From: Bacillota bacterium
Lineage (GTDB): Bacteria > Bacillota > Clostridia > Tissierellales > Peptoniphilaceae
Assembly (NCBI GenBank): GCA_023394045.1
Contig: JAEXBN010000043.1
Location: 1 to 64,000, forward strand
Length of the DNA stretch: 64,000 nucleotides
Reading direction: 5' to 3'
The notes under the pieces were generated by a model, which worked only from the letters and a program-made list of their open reading frames with translations, did no database searches and was not told the DNA's origin. This document shows, piece after piece, positions 34,342-43,251 of this stretch; within the stretch, counting starts at the first letter, position 1, and each line of letters opens with the position of its first letter. The position numbers were made by a program, and so were the translations under genes.

Positions 34342-34848
34342 TCATCTCTTTCTTCTGTGTTTCCAATCTTTATATATTTGTCTTAAAAGTGTATCTCCCG
34401 TTTCCACTAAAAGCAATCCCAGAGCAATGGCGCTTGCGACAATAATCGTTTGAATGGCCGTGTTGGCGGCGATGTTTTTCTGTTCCAGCAAGAATGCGTT
34501 GACGGCGCGAAAGAGCAATGCCCCGGGAACGAGCGGATAGAGCGTTGGAATGATGATCATCGTGACCGGAGTGCGATAATATCTGGCTCCGATTTGGGCT
34601 GCAAGCCCCACGACCATGGCGCCCATCAGCGTCGCGGAAAAATTTGACCATCCAAGGTCGAAAAACAATGTGTAGGTATCCCAGCTCAAAAAACCAATGA
34701 GCGCATTATAAAAAGCGATGCGTTTGCGTGCTCCCATCATAAATGTCGATCCATAGACGGCGAGAAAGGCTCCAACGCCTTCGGCGAGATATTTGAGAAG
34801 ACCGAGATCCAATGGTGAAGTGAAAAAGAAGCTCATCCATTCGCTCAT
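34342..34848 (-). CDS. Threonine/serine exporter, ThrE_2 subunit (DUF3815)
   Basis: A 168-aa membrane protein with five hydrophobic segments, matching the short C-terminal half of ThrE exporters (GAFLAVYGSTFMMGARKR, VVGLAAQIGARYYRTPVTM, PTLYPLVPGALLF). It begins with an ATGA overlap on the stop of the longer exporter gene, so the two are co-translated. In Corynebacterium a single ThrE exports threonine and serine; split pairs such as this are common in Firmicutes. Substrate is inferred. Confidence 0.9.
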   Translation of the reverse strand: MSEWMSFFFTSPLDLGLLKYLAEGVGAFLAVYGSTFMMGARKRIAFYNALIGFLSWDTYTLFFDLGWSNFSATLMGAMVVGLAAQIGARYYRTPVTMIIIPTLYPLVPGALLFRAVNAFLLEQKNIAANTAIQTIIVASAIALGLLLVETGDTLLRQIYKDWKHRRKR

Positions 34849-35642
34849 AGAAAACGCCCTCCCGTCAGCACCATAGCAAAATAGGTTCCTACCACCAGCG
34901 CCATCGCTGAAACGAGAGCGGAGATCAGATTTCCAGCACCAGTGAGGTAGTCGGCCTTCATGGTATCGCGAATTCCTGTCGTCAGCGTTGTTCCGGGAAA
35001 GAGGCTAATCAGGCTGCCGATGACCATTCGGTCGAGATGCAGAATCGGAAAAAAGCGCACGACGAGACCCAGCGTGAATGTAATGATAAAGGCATGAAGA
35101 AAGGAAGGAATGAAACTTCCGGAAATGCGTCCGCGCACCATTTTCCTGGAAAGAATAACGGTGCAGGCGGCTAGCCCTCCGATGATACTTTCCAATACGG
35201 TTGCCCCCATCATCAGCGCAAATCCCCCTGCGGCAAGAGCAAAGTAGTAGAAACGAAAATGGAGATCGGAATGGTCGCTTTCAATCGCTTTTAATGCGTG
35301 AAAGGCTTCTTCAATATCCATCGTGTGCGCTGATAAGGAGCGGGAAATCTCATTGATCTCGTGAATCCGATCCAGACGCAGGTCTCTGACTTTGATTCGT
35401 CGGATCGAACTCACATAGCTTCCATCTTTCAGCGTTAAGGTCACATAGAGTCCGGTCAGCAATGCCACCACATCCACCTTTTGATGATCGATCTGGCTTA
35501 GGATGCGTTCCACGGTGTCTTCCACACGATAGGTCTCTGCCCCGCTTTCCATCAACAAGGCACCGGCGCACAGCGCCGTATCGAGAACACATTTGTCTCG
35601 TTTTGAAAGAGAAGATTCCATTGTGGCTTGTGTTCTCTCCAT
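34845..35642 (-). CDS. Threonine/serine exporter, ThrE subunit (DUF1212)
   Basis: A 265-aa protein. The N-terminal soluble part holds the family motif ALLMESGAETYRVEDT near residue 30 and later RIKVRDLRLDRIHEIN; five membrane helices follow from about residue 120 (FALMMGATVLESIIGG, FHAFIITFTLGLVVRF-like segments) with LFPGTTLTTGIRD. The ATG at 35642 has GGAGGCG upstream; an earlier ATG at 35672 lacks one. With the next gene it forms the two-part ThrE exporter, expected to move threonine or serine out of the cell by proton exchange. Confidence 0.9.
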   Translation of the reverse strand: MERTQATMESSLSKRDKCVLDTALCAGALLMESGAETYRVEDTVERILSQIDHQKVDVVALLTGLYVTLTLKDGSYVSSIRRIKVRDLRLDRIHEINEISRSLSAHTMDIEEAFHALKAIESDHSDLHFRFYYFALAAGGFALMMGATVLESIIGGLAACTVILSRKMVRGRISGSFIPSFLHAFIITFTLGLVVRFFPILHLDRMVIGSLISLFPGTTLTTGIRDTMKADYLTGAGNLISALVSAMALVVGTYFAMVLTGGRFL

Positions 35643-35676
35643 GAAGCGCCTCCGTGTCTGCATGATCAGCATTTCA

Positions 35677-35685
35677 ATTATAGCA
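35677..35685 (-). promoter_or_regulatory. Extended -10 promoter of the ThrE operon
   Basis: On the minus strand the site reads TGCTATAAT, 35 bases before the ThrE ATG at 35642, without a recognisable -35. Confidence 0.6.
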
Positions 35686-35770
35686 TAGTATTCAGCGATT
35701 CCATCCTCTGAACAGAACAGCGACAGCCACGAAATTCATTGATGATCCAGCAGGTGCAAAAGAAAGATAA

Positions 35771-35804
35771 ATAAAAAAATCCTTCTGGAAAATCCTCCAG
35801 AAGG
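35771..35804 (-). terminator. Rho-independent terminator of tRNA-Leu
   Basis: On the minus strand a perfect 9-bp stem (CCTTCTGGA with TCCAGAAGG), a 6-base loop and a run of seven T. Confidence 0.94.
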
Positions 35805-35810
35805 AAAAGA

Positions 35811-35893
35811 TGCAGGTGAAGGGATTTGAACCCCCACGAGATTGCTCCCACTAGTCCCTGAAACTAGCGCGTCTGCCGTTCCGCCACACCTGC
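35811..35893 (-). tRNA. tRNA-Leu (anticodon CAG)
   Basis: An 83-base class II tRNA. The acceptor arms are GCAGGTG and CACCTGC. The anticodon arm is CTAGT, loop TTCAGGG, ACTAG, giving anticodon CAG. A long variable arm (TGGGAGCAATCTCG) is typical of leucine tRNAs. The T-arm contains GGTTCAAATCC. The discriminator is A. CCA is not encoded, so it must be added by the CCA enzyme. It has its own promoter and terminator. Confidence 0.96.
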
Positions 35894-35911
35894 AAGCTGA
35901 ACAACACGAAC

Positions 35912-35940
35912 ATATTACATGATTTTGATCTTCATTGCAA
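35912..35940 (-). promoter_or_regulatory. Promoter of tRNA-Leu
   Basis: On the minus strand TTGCAA, a 17-base spacer and TAATAT, with TG directly in front of the -10. The tRNA begins 19 bases after the -10. Confidence 0.6.
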
Positions 35941-36001
35941 GCCCTTTGATCGATTTTCCCCATCAATGAGACGTTGCCCCACGGGGTTCCTCCTTGAAGA
36001 G

Positions 36002-36051
36002 AAACGAACCACCGCCGTACAAACAGAATGGGAAGGTGGCGGTTCGTTTTT
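36002..36051 (-). terminator. Terminator of yneA
   Basis: A long stem: AACGAACC pairs with GGTTCGTT, then after one mismatch CCGCC pairs with GGTGG including a wobble. A T run lies on the plus strand and a T-rich GTTTCTCTTC on the minus strand. It follows the yneA stop by seven bases. Confidence 0.8.
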
Positions 36052-36057
36052 CGCTCA

Positions 36058-36366
36058 TCAATAACTAGGAACAAGCAGCGACTGTCCGGGCTGGATTGTC
36101 GTTCGATCCAGCGCATTGAGGCGATAAATATCGCGAACAATATCTCGCGCATCGCGGGTGCTTTGTTGCGCAATATCGACGGACAAGTCCCATACGGTAT
36201 CCCCGGCTTGGACGATCACGGTATGCGTCGGCTGCTCGGAAGCGGCGGACGAAGGACTTCCGGAGAACACGCTGATGAGCAGCGTCAGCGCCAGAGAAAA
36301 CACAACAATCATCGAAATGACAAAAGCATAGAAGCGTCTTTTATTGGTAATCACTGTTTGTTTCAT
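36058..36366 (-). CDS. YneA-like SOS cell-division inhibitor with LysM domain
   Basis: A 102-aa protein: short basic N-terminus, one membrane helix (residues 11-34), then an extracytoplasmic LysM domain (about 49-101; TVIVQAGDTVWDLSVDIA at its start, QPGQSLLVP at its end). Size, order of parts and SOS control match YneA of Bacillus, which delays septation after DNA damage. The ATG at 36366 has TTTGGAGGAG upstream; an earlier start would cross the promoter. Two LexA boxes flank its -10. In Bacillus yneA is divergent from lexA; here lexA is not adjacent and the gene follows the mismatch-repair operon instead. It has its own terminator. Confidence 0.87.
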   Translation of the reverse strand: MKQTVITNKRRFYAFVISMIVVFSLALTLLISVFSGSPSSAASEQPTHTVIVQAGDTVWDLSVDIAQQSTRDARDIVRDIYRLNALDRTTIQPGQSLLVPSY

Positions 36367-36379
36367 AATCTCCTCCAAA

Positions 36380-36393
36380 CGAACAAATGTTCT
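36380..36393. promoter_or_regulatory. LexA (SOS) box 1 of yneA
   Basis: CGAACAAATGTTCT agrees with the Gram-positive SOS box CGAACnnnnGTTC. It lies in the leader, between the transcription start region and the ribosome binding site. Confidence 0.85.
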
Positions 36394-36403
36394 TGATGAC
36401 TTG

Positions 36404-36432
36404 AGTATATACGAACATTTGTTCTTCGTCAA
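36404..36432 (-). promoter_or_regulatory. SOS promoter of yneA
   Basis: On the minus strand TTGACG, an exact 17-base spacer and TATACT. LexA box 2 fills most of the spacer and box 1 lies just after the start site, so LexA should block polymerase binding and clearance. Confidence 0.85.
36412..36425. promoter_or_regulatory. LexA (SOS) box 2 of yneA
   Basis: CGAACATTTGTTCT; its 12-base core is the exact reverse complement of box 1. Centres of the two boxes are 32 bp apart, about three helical turns, so two LexA dimers would lie on the same DNA face. Confidence 0.85.
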
Positions 36433-36437
36433 GAGAT

Positions 36438-37706
36438 TTATTCTTTTTCCAGAAGAGATTCCACGCTGTACAAACAGGCGAGTTTGGCTTGTTCGTACAC
36501 GATGCCTCCTTGATAGTAAACGATGTACGGTGCCCGCATGGGACCATCGGCACTGACTTCAATGGAGGAACCGTCGACGAAACCTCCGGAAGCCATCACC
36601 ACCTGATCCTGATAGCCAGGCATATTCCACGGAAGCGGAACGACATCAGATCCAACGCTGGCGGCTTTTTGAATGGCGCGCGTAAATTTCAAAATCTTTT
36701 CGCTATCGCCCAGGGTGATGGCTTCAATGATGTCGCTGCGCGGATCGTCCACGGATGGGATGCAGCGATATCCCAATGCTGTATAGACTTCAGCAAACAG
36801 CATCGCGCCCTTAAGGGCTTCAATCGTAATATGTGGAGCAAAAAACAGACCTTGAAGCGTGTGACGTGTGGTTCCAAACGTCAGTCCCGTGTCCTTCCCC
36901 AATCCTGGAGCCGTCAGATGATTCATGCAGAGTTCGACCAGATCATGTTTTCCGGCGATATATCCGCCGCTGATCGCAATTCCGCCGCCTGGATTTTTGA
37001 TCAGCGAGCCGGCGATGATATCGGCTCCCACTTCCAGCGGTTCCCGTGTTTCCGTAAATTCTCCATAGCAATTGTCCACCATGACAATGGTGTTCGGAGA
37101 AGTTTGATGGATGAGATGGATCGCCTCCCCCAGCTCGTCAATCGTCAAAGCGCGTCGTTCCGTATATCCGGTGGAGCGCTGCAGCTCCACAAGGCGCGGG
37201 TGGGATTTCATTTTTTGCACAAGCCCCTCCCGATCTATGGTGCCGTTTTTAATGGGAACCATATCATAGACAATGCCATGATCCAGCAGCGTCCCTCGTT
37301 CATTGCCCCGAATGCCGATCACTTCCTGCAGCGTATCGTAGGGGTGCCCCGTGGCTGCGATCATCGTATCTCCATGGCGCAGCAATGCAAAGAGTACGGT
37401 CGATAAGGCATGTGTTCCGGAAGTGATCCCAGGGCGAACGACCGCATCCTCTGCGCGGAATACGTCACGAAAAATGGCTTCCGTTTTATCGCGCCCAGTA
37501 TCGCCGTATCCATATCCGGTGGCGGCATAAAAATCCGATTGACTCAGACCATTTTTTTGCATGGCGGAGAGGACTTTGAGCTGGTTGGTGGAACGAATGG
37601 TTTCCAGCGCATGGAAACGGTCGGATAATCTTTCTTCCGCTTTGTTGATTTGCTGAATGCTTTGTTCTGAAAAAGAATAAAATTGCTGATAAAAATGGTT
37701 GTTCAT
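36438..37706 (-). CDS. PLP-dependent methionine gamma-lyase family protein (YnbB, 'aluminum resistance')
   Basis: A 422-aa PLP enzyme of the YnbB family, related to cystathionine/methionine gamma-lyases. Visible are ATGYGYGDTGRDKTEAIF near the N-terminus, PGITSGTHALS at the PLP phosphate loop, MVDNCYGEFTE with the PLP-ring Asp, and the Schiff-base lysine Lys237 in AGSLIKNPGGG. The older name 'aluminum resistance protein' rests on weak evidence; the substrate is unknown. It is linked to miaA, mutL and hfq-type loci in many Firmicutes, and here it lies 52 bases after miaA. AGGAAG precedes the ATG. Confidence 0.9.
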   Translation of the reverse strand: MNNHFYQQFYSFSEQSIQQINKAEERLSDRFHALETIRSTNQLKVLSAMQKNGLSQSDFYAATGYGYGDTGRDKTEAIFRDVFRAEDAVVRPGITSGTHALSTVLFALLRHGDTMIAATGHPYDTLQEVIGIRGNERGTLLDHGIVYDMVPIKNGTIDREGLVQKMKSHPRLVELQRSTGYTERRALTIDELGEAIHLIHQTSPNTIVMVDNCYGEFTETREPLEVGADIIAGSLIKNPGGGIAISGGYIAGKHDLVELCMNHLTAPGLGKDTGLTFGTTRHTLQGLFFAPHITIEALKGAMLFAEVYTALGYRCIPSVDDPRSDIIEAITLGDSEKILKFTRAIQKAASVGSDVVPLPWNMPGYQDQVVMASGGFVDGSSIEVSADGPMRAPYIVYYQGGIVYEQAKLACLYSVESLLEKE

Positions 37707-37758
37707 GGCATTCTTCCTGTATTTATATTGATTATATTGGCTTTTTCTGTTTTATTGG

Positions 37759-38703
37759 CTATCGGCTTGATTCCGTGCGAAATTCAGCGAGCATCCTCTG
37801 CATGATCCGCATCGCTTCTGCGGGTTCGTCCATCTGGATCCAATGGGCATGCGAAACCTTGCGGTACCAAGTATATTGACGTTTAGCGTACTGTCTGGAG
37901 TGCCTTTGAATCAGCGTCCGCATTTCGCTTTCGTTGACTTGTCCTCTGAGAAACCACAGCACTTCACGGTAGCCAATGGCGCGCATGGATTGTGCATTCC
38001 GTGGCACATGGCGTTTGAGCAGTTCCAGAACTTCCCGAATCAGCCCCGATTTCAGCATCTGATCCACTCGTTGATCGATGCGTTCATACAGGCTTCGACG
38101 CTCTCGGGACAGAATGAAAATCAGATCCTCTGTGGATGAGCGAGGCGCCTCGTCCCGTTGTGCAGAGGCTGGCTTTCCAGATAATTGATAGATTTCCATG
38201 GCACGTACGAGGCGATGTTGATCAGCTGGATGGAGACGCGCTGCCGTGATCGGATCTACTTTGTTTAATCGCGCTAGAAAGGCTTCGCCGCCTTCTTTCT
38301 CGTAAAGATCTTCCAGTTTTTTACGCAATGCAGGATCCTGATCGACTTCGCTGAACTTGAAGCCCCCAACCAGCGCCGTAAGATAAAGCCCTGTTCCGCC
38401 GACGTAGATGGGCAGCATGCCTCGATCACGAATCTGCTGCTCAATGATTAAAGCATCATGGGTGTATTGTTGTACGGTAAAGCGGTCTCCCGGTTCCGCG
38501 ACATCAATAAGATGATGAGGAATGCCTTGCTTTTCTTTTGCCGTCACTTTGGCGGTTCCGATATCCATTCCGCGGTAGACTTGCATGGAATCCATGGAGA
38601 TGATTTCGCCTCTCCATTGTTTGGCCAACGCAATGGAACATTCCGTTTTTCCAACGCCCGTTGGTCCGACAATAAAAACTCTCTGAGCAAGAGCTGTGCT
38701 CAT
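37759..38703 (-). CDS. miaA: tRNA dimethylallyltransferase MiaA
   Basis: A 314-aa enzyme that prenylates A37 of tRNAs reading UNN codons. Motifs: Walker-like VGPTGVGKTECS, ISMDSMQVYRGMDIGTAK, PHHLIDV, the YVGGTGLYL segment and RQYAKRQYTWYRK. MiaB, which methylthiolates the same base, is encoded in the same operon. The ATG at 38703 gives the usual length; its AAAAGA signal is weak, and an ATG at 38748 within mutL would add 15 residues. Confidence 0.95.
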   Translation of the reverse strand: MSTALAQRVFIVGPTGVGKTECSIALAKQWRGEIISMDSMQVYRGMDIGTAKVTAKEKQGIPHHLIDVAEPGDRFTVQQYTHDALIIEQQIRDRGMLPIYVGGTGLYLTALVGGFKFSEVDQDPALRKKLEDLYEKEGGEAFLARLNKVDPITAARLHPADQHRLVRAMEIYQLSGKPASAQRDEAPRSSTEDLIFILSRERRSLYERIDQRVDQMLKSGLIREVLELLKRHVPRNAQSMRAIGYREVLWFLRGQVNESEMRTLIQRHSRQYAKRQYTWYRKVSHAHWIQMDEPAEAMRIMQRMLAEFRTESSR

Positions 38704-38726
38704 TTTTTCTTTTATAGGAAGAGGAC

Positions 38727-40613
38727 TTATTTGATGCGGAGAAACCATTTTTCCAAATCTCCCTTCGTCCGGGTGATGACTGTGGGGCGGCCATGAGGAC
38801 AAGTGAGCGGGTACTCGCACAACCGCAAATCGGCATAAAGCTGGCGGATTTCTTCCGGAGTGAGGGCATCGCCCTGTTTGACCGAAGCCTTGCAAGCCTG
38901 CATGGCAAGCTGGTCGACCAGATGATCATACTCGCTCCAATCATGAAGGGGCAGTGTGATCAGATCCCGGAACACGACTTCATCTTTTTTGGATTTTATC
39001 AATGTCGGAACGGCTCGAAGGATGACCTGTTGATCTCCAAACCATTCATGTGAAAAGCCGAGTTGTGAAAGAAGTTCCGAACGCGCCTGGTATGCGCTCA
39101 TCTCTTCTGGAGTTAAAGACAACACGATGGGCGTAAGCAATTGTTGCGTGACAATGGCATGTGTTTTGAATTGCTTGCAGAAGCGTTCATAGTTGACGCG
39201 TTCATGAGCGGCATGCTGATCCATCAGATAAATCGTTCCATGCGCCGCATCTTCAAACAGAATATAGACATGAAACAGCGTCCCCACCCAGCGCATCCTT
39301 TCAAGCGGAGGCAATGGCGAGGCTTCGGTTTCATTGAAAAGAGAGAGATTTTCTGTCGTATTTTCTGTTGTGGGGATCTCGATTTGTTCAGGGATCATGT
39401 CCCTTGGTGCAGGCAGCTCCTCTTCTTCAAGAATCAAATCCAAGCCGGATTCCATCTCTTCTGTGGCCGAACGGTGAGAGGATTCCTCATGGGAAGCCGC
39501 AGCGTCAGGACGGGGCGAGTTCATCGTTTCCGACCAAGAATACTGGGATAAGATTTTTTGATAGCTTTCTTCCGCCGATAATTCCGAAAAAAGCGAGGGA
39601 TGCGCCTTCTGTGTTTCGCCGGGAAGCTGAGGCCGCTGGAATAAGGCTTGACGAATGGTTTCATGAACCAGCGTTTCAAGCGCATCGGCTCCAGCAAAAT
39701 GAAGACTCATTTTATTGGGATGAATGTTGACATCCAAATTTTCTGGATCGGTTGCTAAAAAAAGCTGAAATGCCGGAAATCTTCCATTGGGGATAATGGA
39801 CCGGAAGCAATCCTCCACTGCCCGCCGGATCCGTTCATCCTCGACGGCACGCCCATTGACAAAAAGAAACTGCATTTGCCTGTTGGCGCGATAAAAAGTA
39901 TTATTTCCGATCACGCCGGATAAATGGTACTGCTCATTTGCGCCATCCACTTCTTGTAGCGCTTCGTAGTATGAGCGGCCGTAAAGAACCAGAAGGCGGT
40001 CTTTCAGCGTGTCTCCCTCTGCAGTGGATAGAATACGGCGGCTTCCATGATCCAGACGAAAGCCAATGTTCGGGTAGGCAATCGCCATCGTTTCGACAAA
40101 GCGCGAAATACGGTTTCCTTCGGCCACATCACTCTTCATGAATTTTTGGCGAACCGGGATTGAGCCAAAGAGGTTCCGCACTTCCATACGTGTCCCCCGG
40201 TGCATGGCGATGGGTTCTTTTTGGATACATTTCCCATCCTCGTACTTTAATTCTAATCCATAGGCATCCGATTCCGTTTTCGATGCGGCAGAGACATCCG
40301 CAACTGCAATGATGGAGGCCAGAGCCTCGCCTCGGAAGCCAAGGGAATGCAGCTGGTAGAGATCGTGAAAGTCCTGAATTTTTGAAGTGGCATGCGGCAG
40401 AAAGGCCGTTTCCATTTCTTCTTGGGGAATGCCCGAGCCGTTGTCGGATACGCTCATCCGCGTTTTTCCGCCGTCCTCCATTCGTATGGAAATGCGCGTC
40501 GCTCCAGCATCAATGGCGTTTTCAATCAATTCTTTGATCACAGAGACCGGACGTTCAATGACTTCCCCGGCTGCAATTTTTTTGATGGTTTCCTCACTTA
40601 ACTGATGGATCAT
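38727..40613 (-). CDS. mutL: DNA mismatch repair protein MutL
   Basis: A 628-aa GHKL ATPase. N-terminal motifs are AAGEVIERPVSVIKELIENA, SDNGSGIP, HATSKI and LGFRGEALASI. A variable acidic linker spans about 340-430. The C-terminal domain has the metal-dependent endonuclease motif DQHAAHERVNYE near residue 460 and the CPHGRP end motif, so this MutL is predicted to nick DNA itself, as in organisms without MutH. Its start lies inside the mutS 3' end (20-base overlap). Confidence 0.97.
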   Translation of the reverse strand: MIHQLSEETIKKIAAGEVIERPVSVIKELIENAIDAGATRISIRMEDGGKTRMSVSDNGSGIPQEEMETAFLPHATSKIQDFHDLYQLHSLGFRGEALASIIAVADVSAASKTESDAYGLELKYEDGKCIQKEPIAMHRGTRMEVRNLFGSIPVRQKFMKSDVAEGNRISRFVETMAIAYPNIGFRLDHGSRRILSTAEGDTLKDRLLVLYGRSYYEALQEVDGANEQYHLSGVIGNNTFYRANRQMQFLFVNGRAVEDERIRRAVEDCFRSIIPNGRFPAFQLFLATDPENLDVNIHPNKMSLHFAGADALETLVHETIRQALFQRPQLPGETQKAHPSLFSELSAEESYQKILSQYSWSETMNSPRPDAAASHEESSHRSATEEMESGLDLILEEEELPAPRDMIPEQIEIPTTENTTENLSLFNETEASPLPPLERMRWVGTLFHVYILFEDAAHGTIYLMDQHAAHERVNYERFCKQFKTHAIVTQQLLTPIVLSLTPEEMSAYQARSELLSQLGFSHEWFGDQQVILRAVPTLIKSKKDEVVFRDLITLPLHDWSEYDHLVDQLAMQACKASVKQGDALTPEEIRQLYADLRLCEYPLTCPHGRPTVITRTKGDLEKWFLRIK

Positions 40614-43245
40614 TGGTCTCCTCTTTCAGTTTTCGAACGAGCTGATCCAACTCCTGCAGCGCGAGAATGGGGGTCATGGCGTTGACATCCATGGATCGCA
40701 GTGTATTTAAGACGCTCTTGGCGGCAGGAGACAGCGTGTCTTTCTGATCGTGCTTCGGAACGCTCCAGCTGAGTTGAAGCGGCGAAGGACCTTTTGGCAA
40801 CCGCGCTTCAAATCTGGAGAGCAGCGTTGAAGCGCGGTCCAGAATTTCATCGGGAAGCCCCGATAAACGTGCCACCTCAATCCCATAGCTTCGATCCGCA
40901 GAACCTGGAATCACCTTTCGGAGAAACAAAAGGCGACCATCGCGCTCCTCAATCTGTACGGATCGATTTTCAATATTTTCATAACGCTCTGATAACGCAC
41001 TGAGTTCATGATAATGTGTGGCAAACAAGGTTTTCGCGGGACATTTCACCGACAGATATTCCAAAATAGCCTGCGCGATGGCCATCCCATCATTGGTGCT
41101 CGTCCCCCGTCCGATTTCATCTAATACGAGAAAACTATCTGGAGTGGCCTGTTCCAGGATATCAGCCATCTCTCGCATCTCCACCATAAACGTGGATTCC
41201 CCCCGAGCCAGATGATCCCGCGCGCCGATGCGCGTAAACACGCTGTCCGTGAGCGGAAGTTCACAGGAAGCAGCAGGAACGAAGGACCCCATTTGCCCCA
41301 TGATCAGAATCAGCGCATTTTGTCTCATATACGTTGATTTTCCCGCCATATTAGGACCAGTGATGACTTGAATCCGATGATGTACAGATCCAATATGCAG
41401 ATCATTTGCGATAAATTCCTGCTCCAAAACCGTTTCTACGACGGGATGGCGGCCTTCCTGAATATGAATTTCTCCTGATTCATTGAATCGGGGACGAACG
41501 TAATCATGCTCCTCGGCGCACACCGAAAGAGCAAGCGTCGCATCCAACAGGGATAAAGTATCGGTGACACGGCGGATCCTTAACGCTTCCCGAGCCACTC
41601 GTTCACGCAGAGACACAAAAATCTCGTATTCCATCGCTTCAATCTGGGAAGCCCTTCCGGTAATGCGCTGCGCCATGTGCTCCAGCTCGGGCGTGGTAAA
41701 GCGTTCCGCATTTTTCAACGTCTGTTTACGAATATAATCCGACGGAACCTGATCCAGATTCGATCGGGTGATTTCGATAAAATATCCTTGATTTCGGCGA
41801 AAGACCACGCGCAGATTTTTAATTCCGGTTCGTTCCTTTTCCTGCTGCTCGTAGGCCAACAACTCTTCCCGCGCATCCATGGATCCGGAACGAAGAGCAT
41901 CAAGAGAGGCATCGTATCCTTCCCGGATCAGTCCCCCCTCGTTGATCGCAATGGGCGGCTCATCGACAAGAGCAGACACAATCAGATCGTGGAGATCATC
42001 TAAAGGATCCAACATCGCATTCAGCGCCATCGCCACGGGATGTTCCGATGCTTGTAGGATGCGCATGATTTCAGGAATGGGCGCAATGGACTGCCCAAAG
42101 GAAAGAAGATCACGACCGTTTCCCCGTCCGAAGCTGAGTCGGCTTAAAAGTCGTTCAAGGTCGTAAACCGGATCCAGCAGCTCGCGAAGCTGCAATCGAA
42201 TCGGGCGATGTTCTTTGAAAAAGGCGACGCGATCCAGCCGTTCTTCAATTTCAGTGGGTTGCGTCAGTGGGAAATTGATCCATTCGGCCAATTTACGCGA
42301 TCCCATTGCCGTTTTGGTGTGGTCCAGAACAGAAAAGAGCGTATTTCTCCGGCTCCCATCCTCCAGATTGCGCACCAGCTCCAGATTATCCCGTGTGGCG
42401 GCATTCAGATGCATATAACGGCGCGGAACCACCCATTCTAATGTGCTCAGATGCGCAAGATTTTCCTTCCGGAAGGCATACACGACTTGAAAGAGCGTGT
42501 AGATCGCCGTCTGCGCCACCATGCGATGGCGCAGTTCTCCCGGAAAAGAGCCGGTCAGGCGCGCCGTTAACGATTCATACAGAACCTTCGGATCCGATTC
42601 GCTTCTCTGAACGCGTGTCATGAAAAAGTGGCGCTTGAGGAGCATGTCCGCCCATGCATCATTTTGTTCCCGATTTTCCTCATCATCGACCAAAATGATC
42701 TCCGAAGGATGAATCGATTCCACCCAGTCGCTGATGGCCGCATTGGCATCACCGATCTCATTTAATTCTGTCGCCCGCAGCGTCCCGGTCGATAGATCCG
42801 CATAGCAAAGTCCCATGCTGTTTCGATAGAAAAAGACAACGAGGAGAAAATTATTTTCCTGCTGGTCGAGAACATCCGATTCGGTCAGGGTCCCCGGAGT
42901 CAAAATTCGCGTCACTTCCCGTTTCACGAGCCCGATCGCCTGTTTTGGATCTTCCATTTGATCGACAATGCAGACCTTATGCCCTGCTGCGACAAGTTTT
43001 CCTGCATAGGTTTCAATCACGTGATGAGGAACACCGGCCATCGGGCAGCGTTCATCCAAGCCGCAATCCCGTGAGGTCAGAGTCAGTTCCAGAATTTTGG
43101 AGCCCGTGATCGCATCATCAAAGAACATTTCATAAAAATCGCCAAGGCGATATAAAATCAGGCATTCCGGATATTGCTCTTTGATGCTCACATAATGTTG
43201 CATCATCGGAGAGAGCTTTTCACGGTTGATCCAGTCCCAAACCAT
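40594..43245 (-). CDS. mutS: DNA mismatch repair protein MutS
   Basis: An 883-aa mismatch sensor. The mismatch-binding domain has the Phe-x-Glu motif in LYRLGDFYEMFFDDA. Connector, lever and clamp domains follow, then the ATPase with Walker A TGPNMAGKSTYMRQ, LARGESTFMVEM, Walker B FLVLDEIGRGTST and ATHYHELS. The C-terminus ends in a region resembling the dimer/beta-clamp tail. The start is six bases after the miaB stop with only a weak ribosome binding site, so it may depend on coupling. Confidence 0.97.
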   Translation of the reverse strand: MVWDWINREKLSPMMQHYVSIKEQYPECLILYRLGDFYEMFFDDAITGSKILELTLTSRDCGLDERCPMAGVPHHVIETYAGKLVAAGHKVCIVDQMEDPKQAIGLVKREVTRILTPGTLTESDVLDQQENNFLLVVFFYRNSMGLCYADLSTGTLRATELNEIGDANAAISDWVESIHPSEIILVDDEENREQNDAWADMLLKRHFFMTRVQRSESDPKVLYESLTARLTGSFPGELRHRMVAQTAIYTLFQVVYAFRKENLAHLSTLEWVVPRRYMHLNAATRDNLELVRNLEDGSRRNTLFSVLDHTKTAMGSRKLAEWINFPLTQPTEIEERLDRVAFFKEHRPIRLQLRELLDPVYDLERLLSRLSFGRGNGRDLLSFGQSIAPIPEIMRILQASEHPVAMALNAMLDPLDDLHDLIVSALVDEPPIAINEGGLIREGYDASLDALRSGSMDAREELLAYEQQEKERTGIKNLRVVFRRNQGYFIEITRSNLDQVPSDYIRKQTLKNAERFTTPELEHMAQRITGRASQIEAMEYEIFVSLRERVAREALRIRRVTDTLSLLDATLALSVCAEEHDYVRPRFNESGEIHIQEGRHPVVETVLEQEFIANDLHIGSVHHRIQVITGPNMAGKSTYMRQNALILIMGQMGSFVPAASCELPLTDSVFTRIGARDHLARGESTFMVEMREMADILEQATPDSFLVLDEIGRGTSTNDGMAIAQAILEYLSVKCPAKTLFATHYHELSALSERYENIENRSVQIEERDGRLLFLRKVIPGSADRSYGIEVARLSGLPDEILDRASTLLSRFEARLPKGPSPLQLSWSVPKHDQKDTLSPAAKSVLNTLRSMDVNAMTPILALQELDQLVRKLKEETNDPSVK

Positions 43246-43251
43246 GATGAC

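Noticed and set aside
36489..37406. Open frame of 305 codons antisense to the YnbB-type gene
   Set aside because: The minus-strand PLP enzyme has all its motifs; the plus-strand frame has none.
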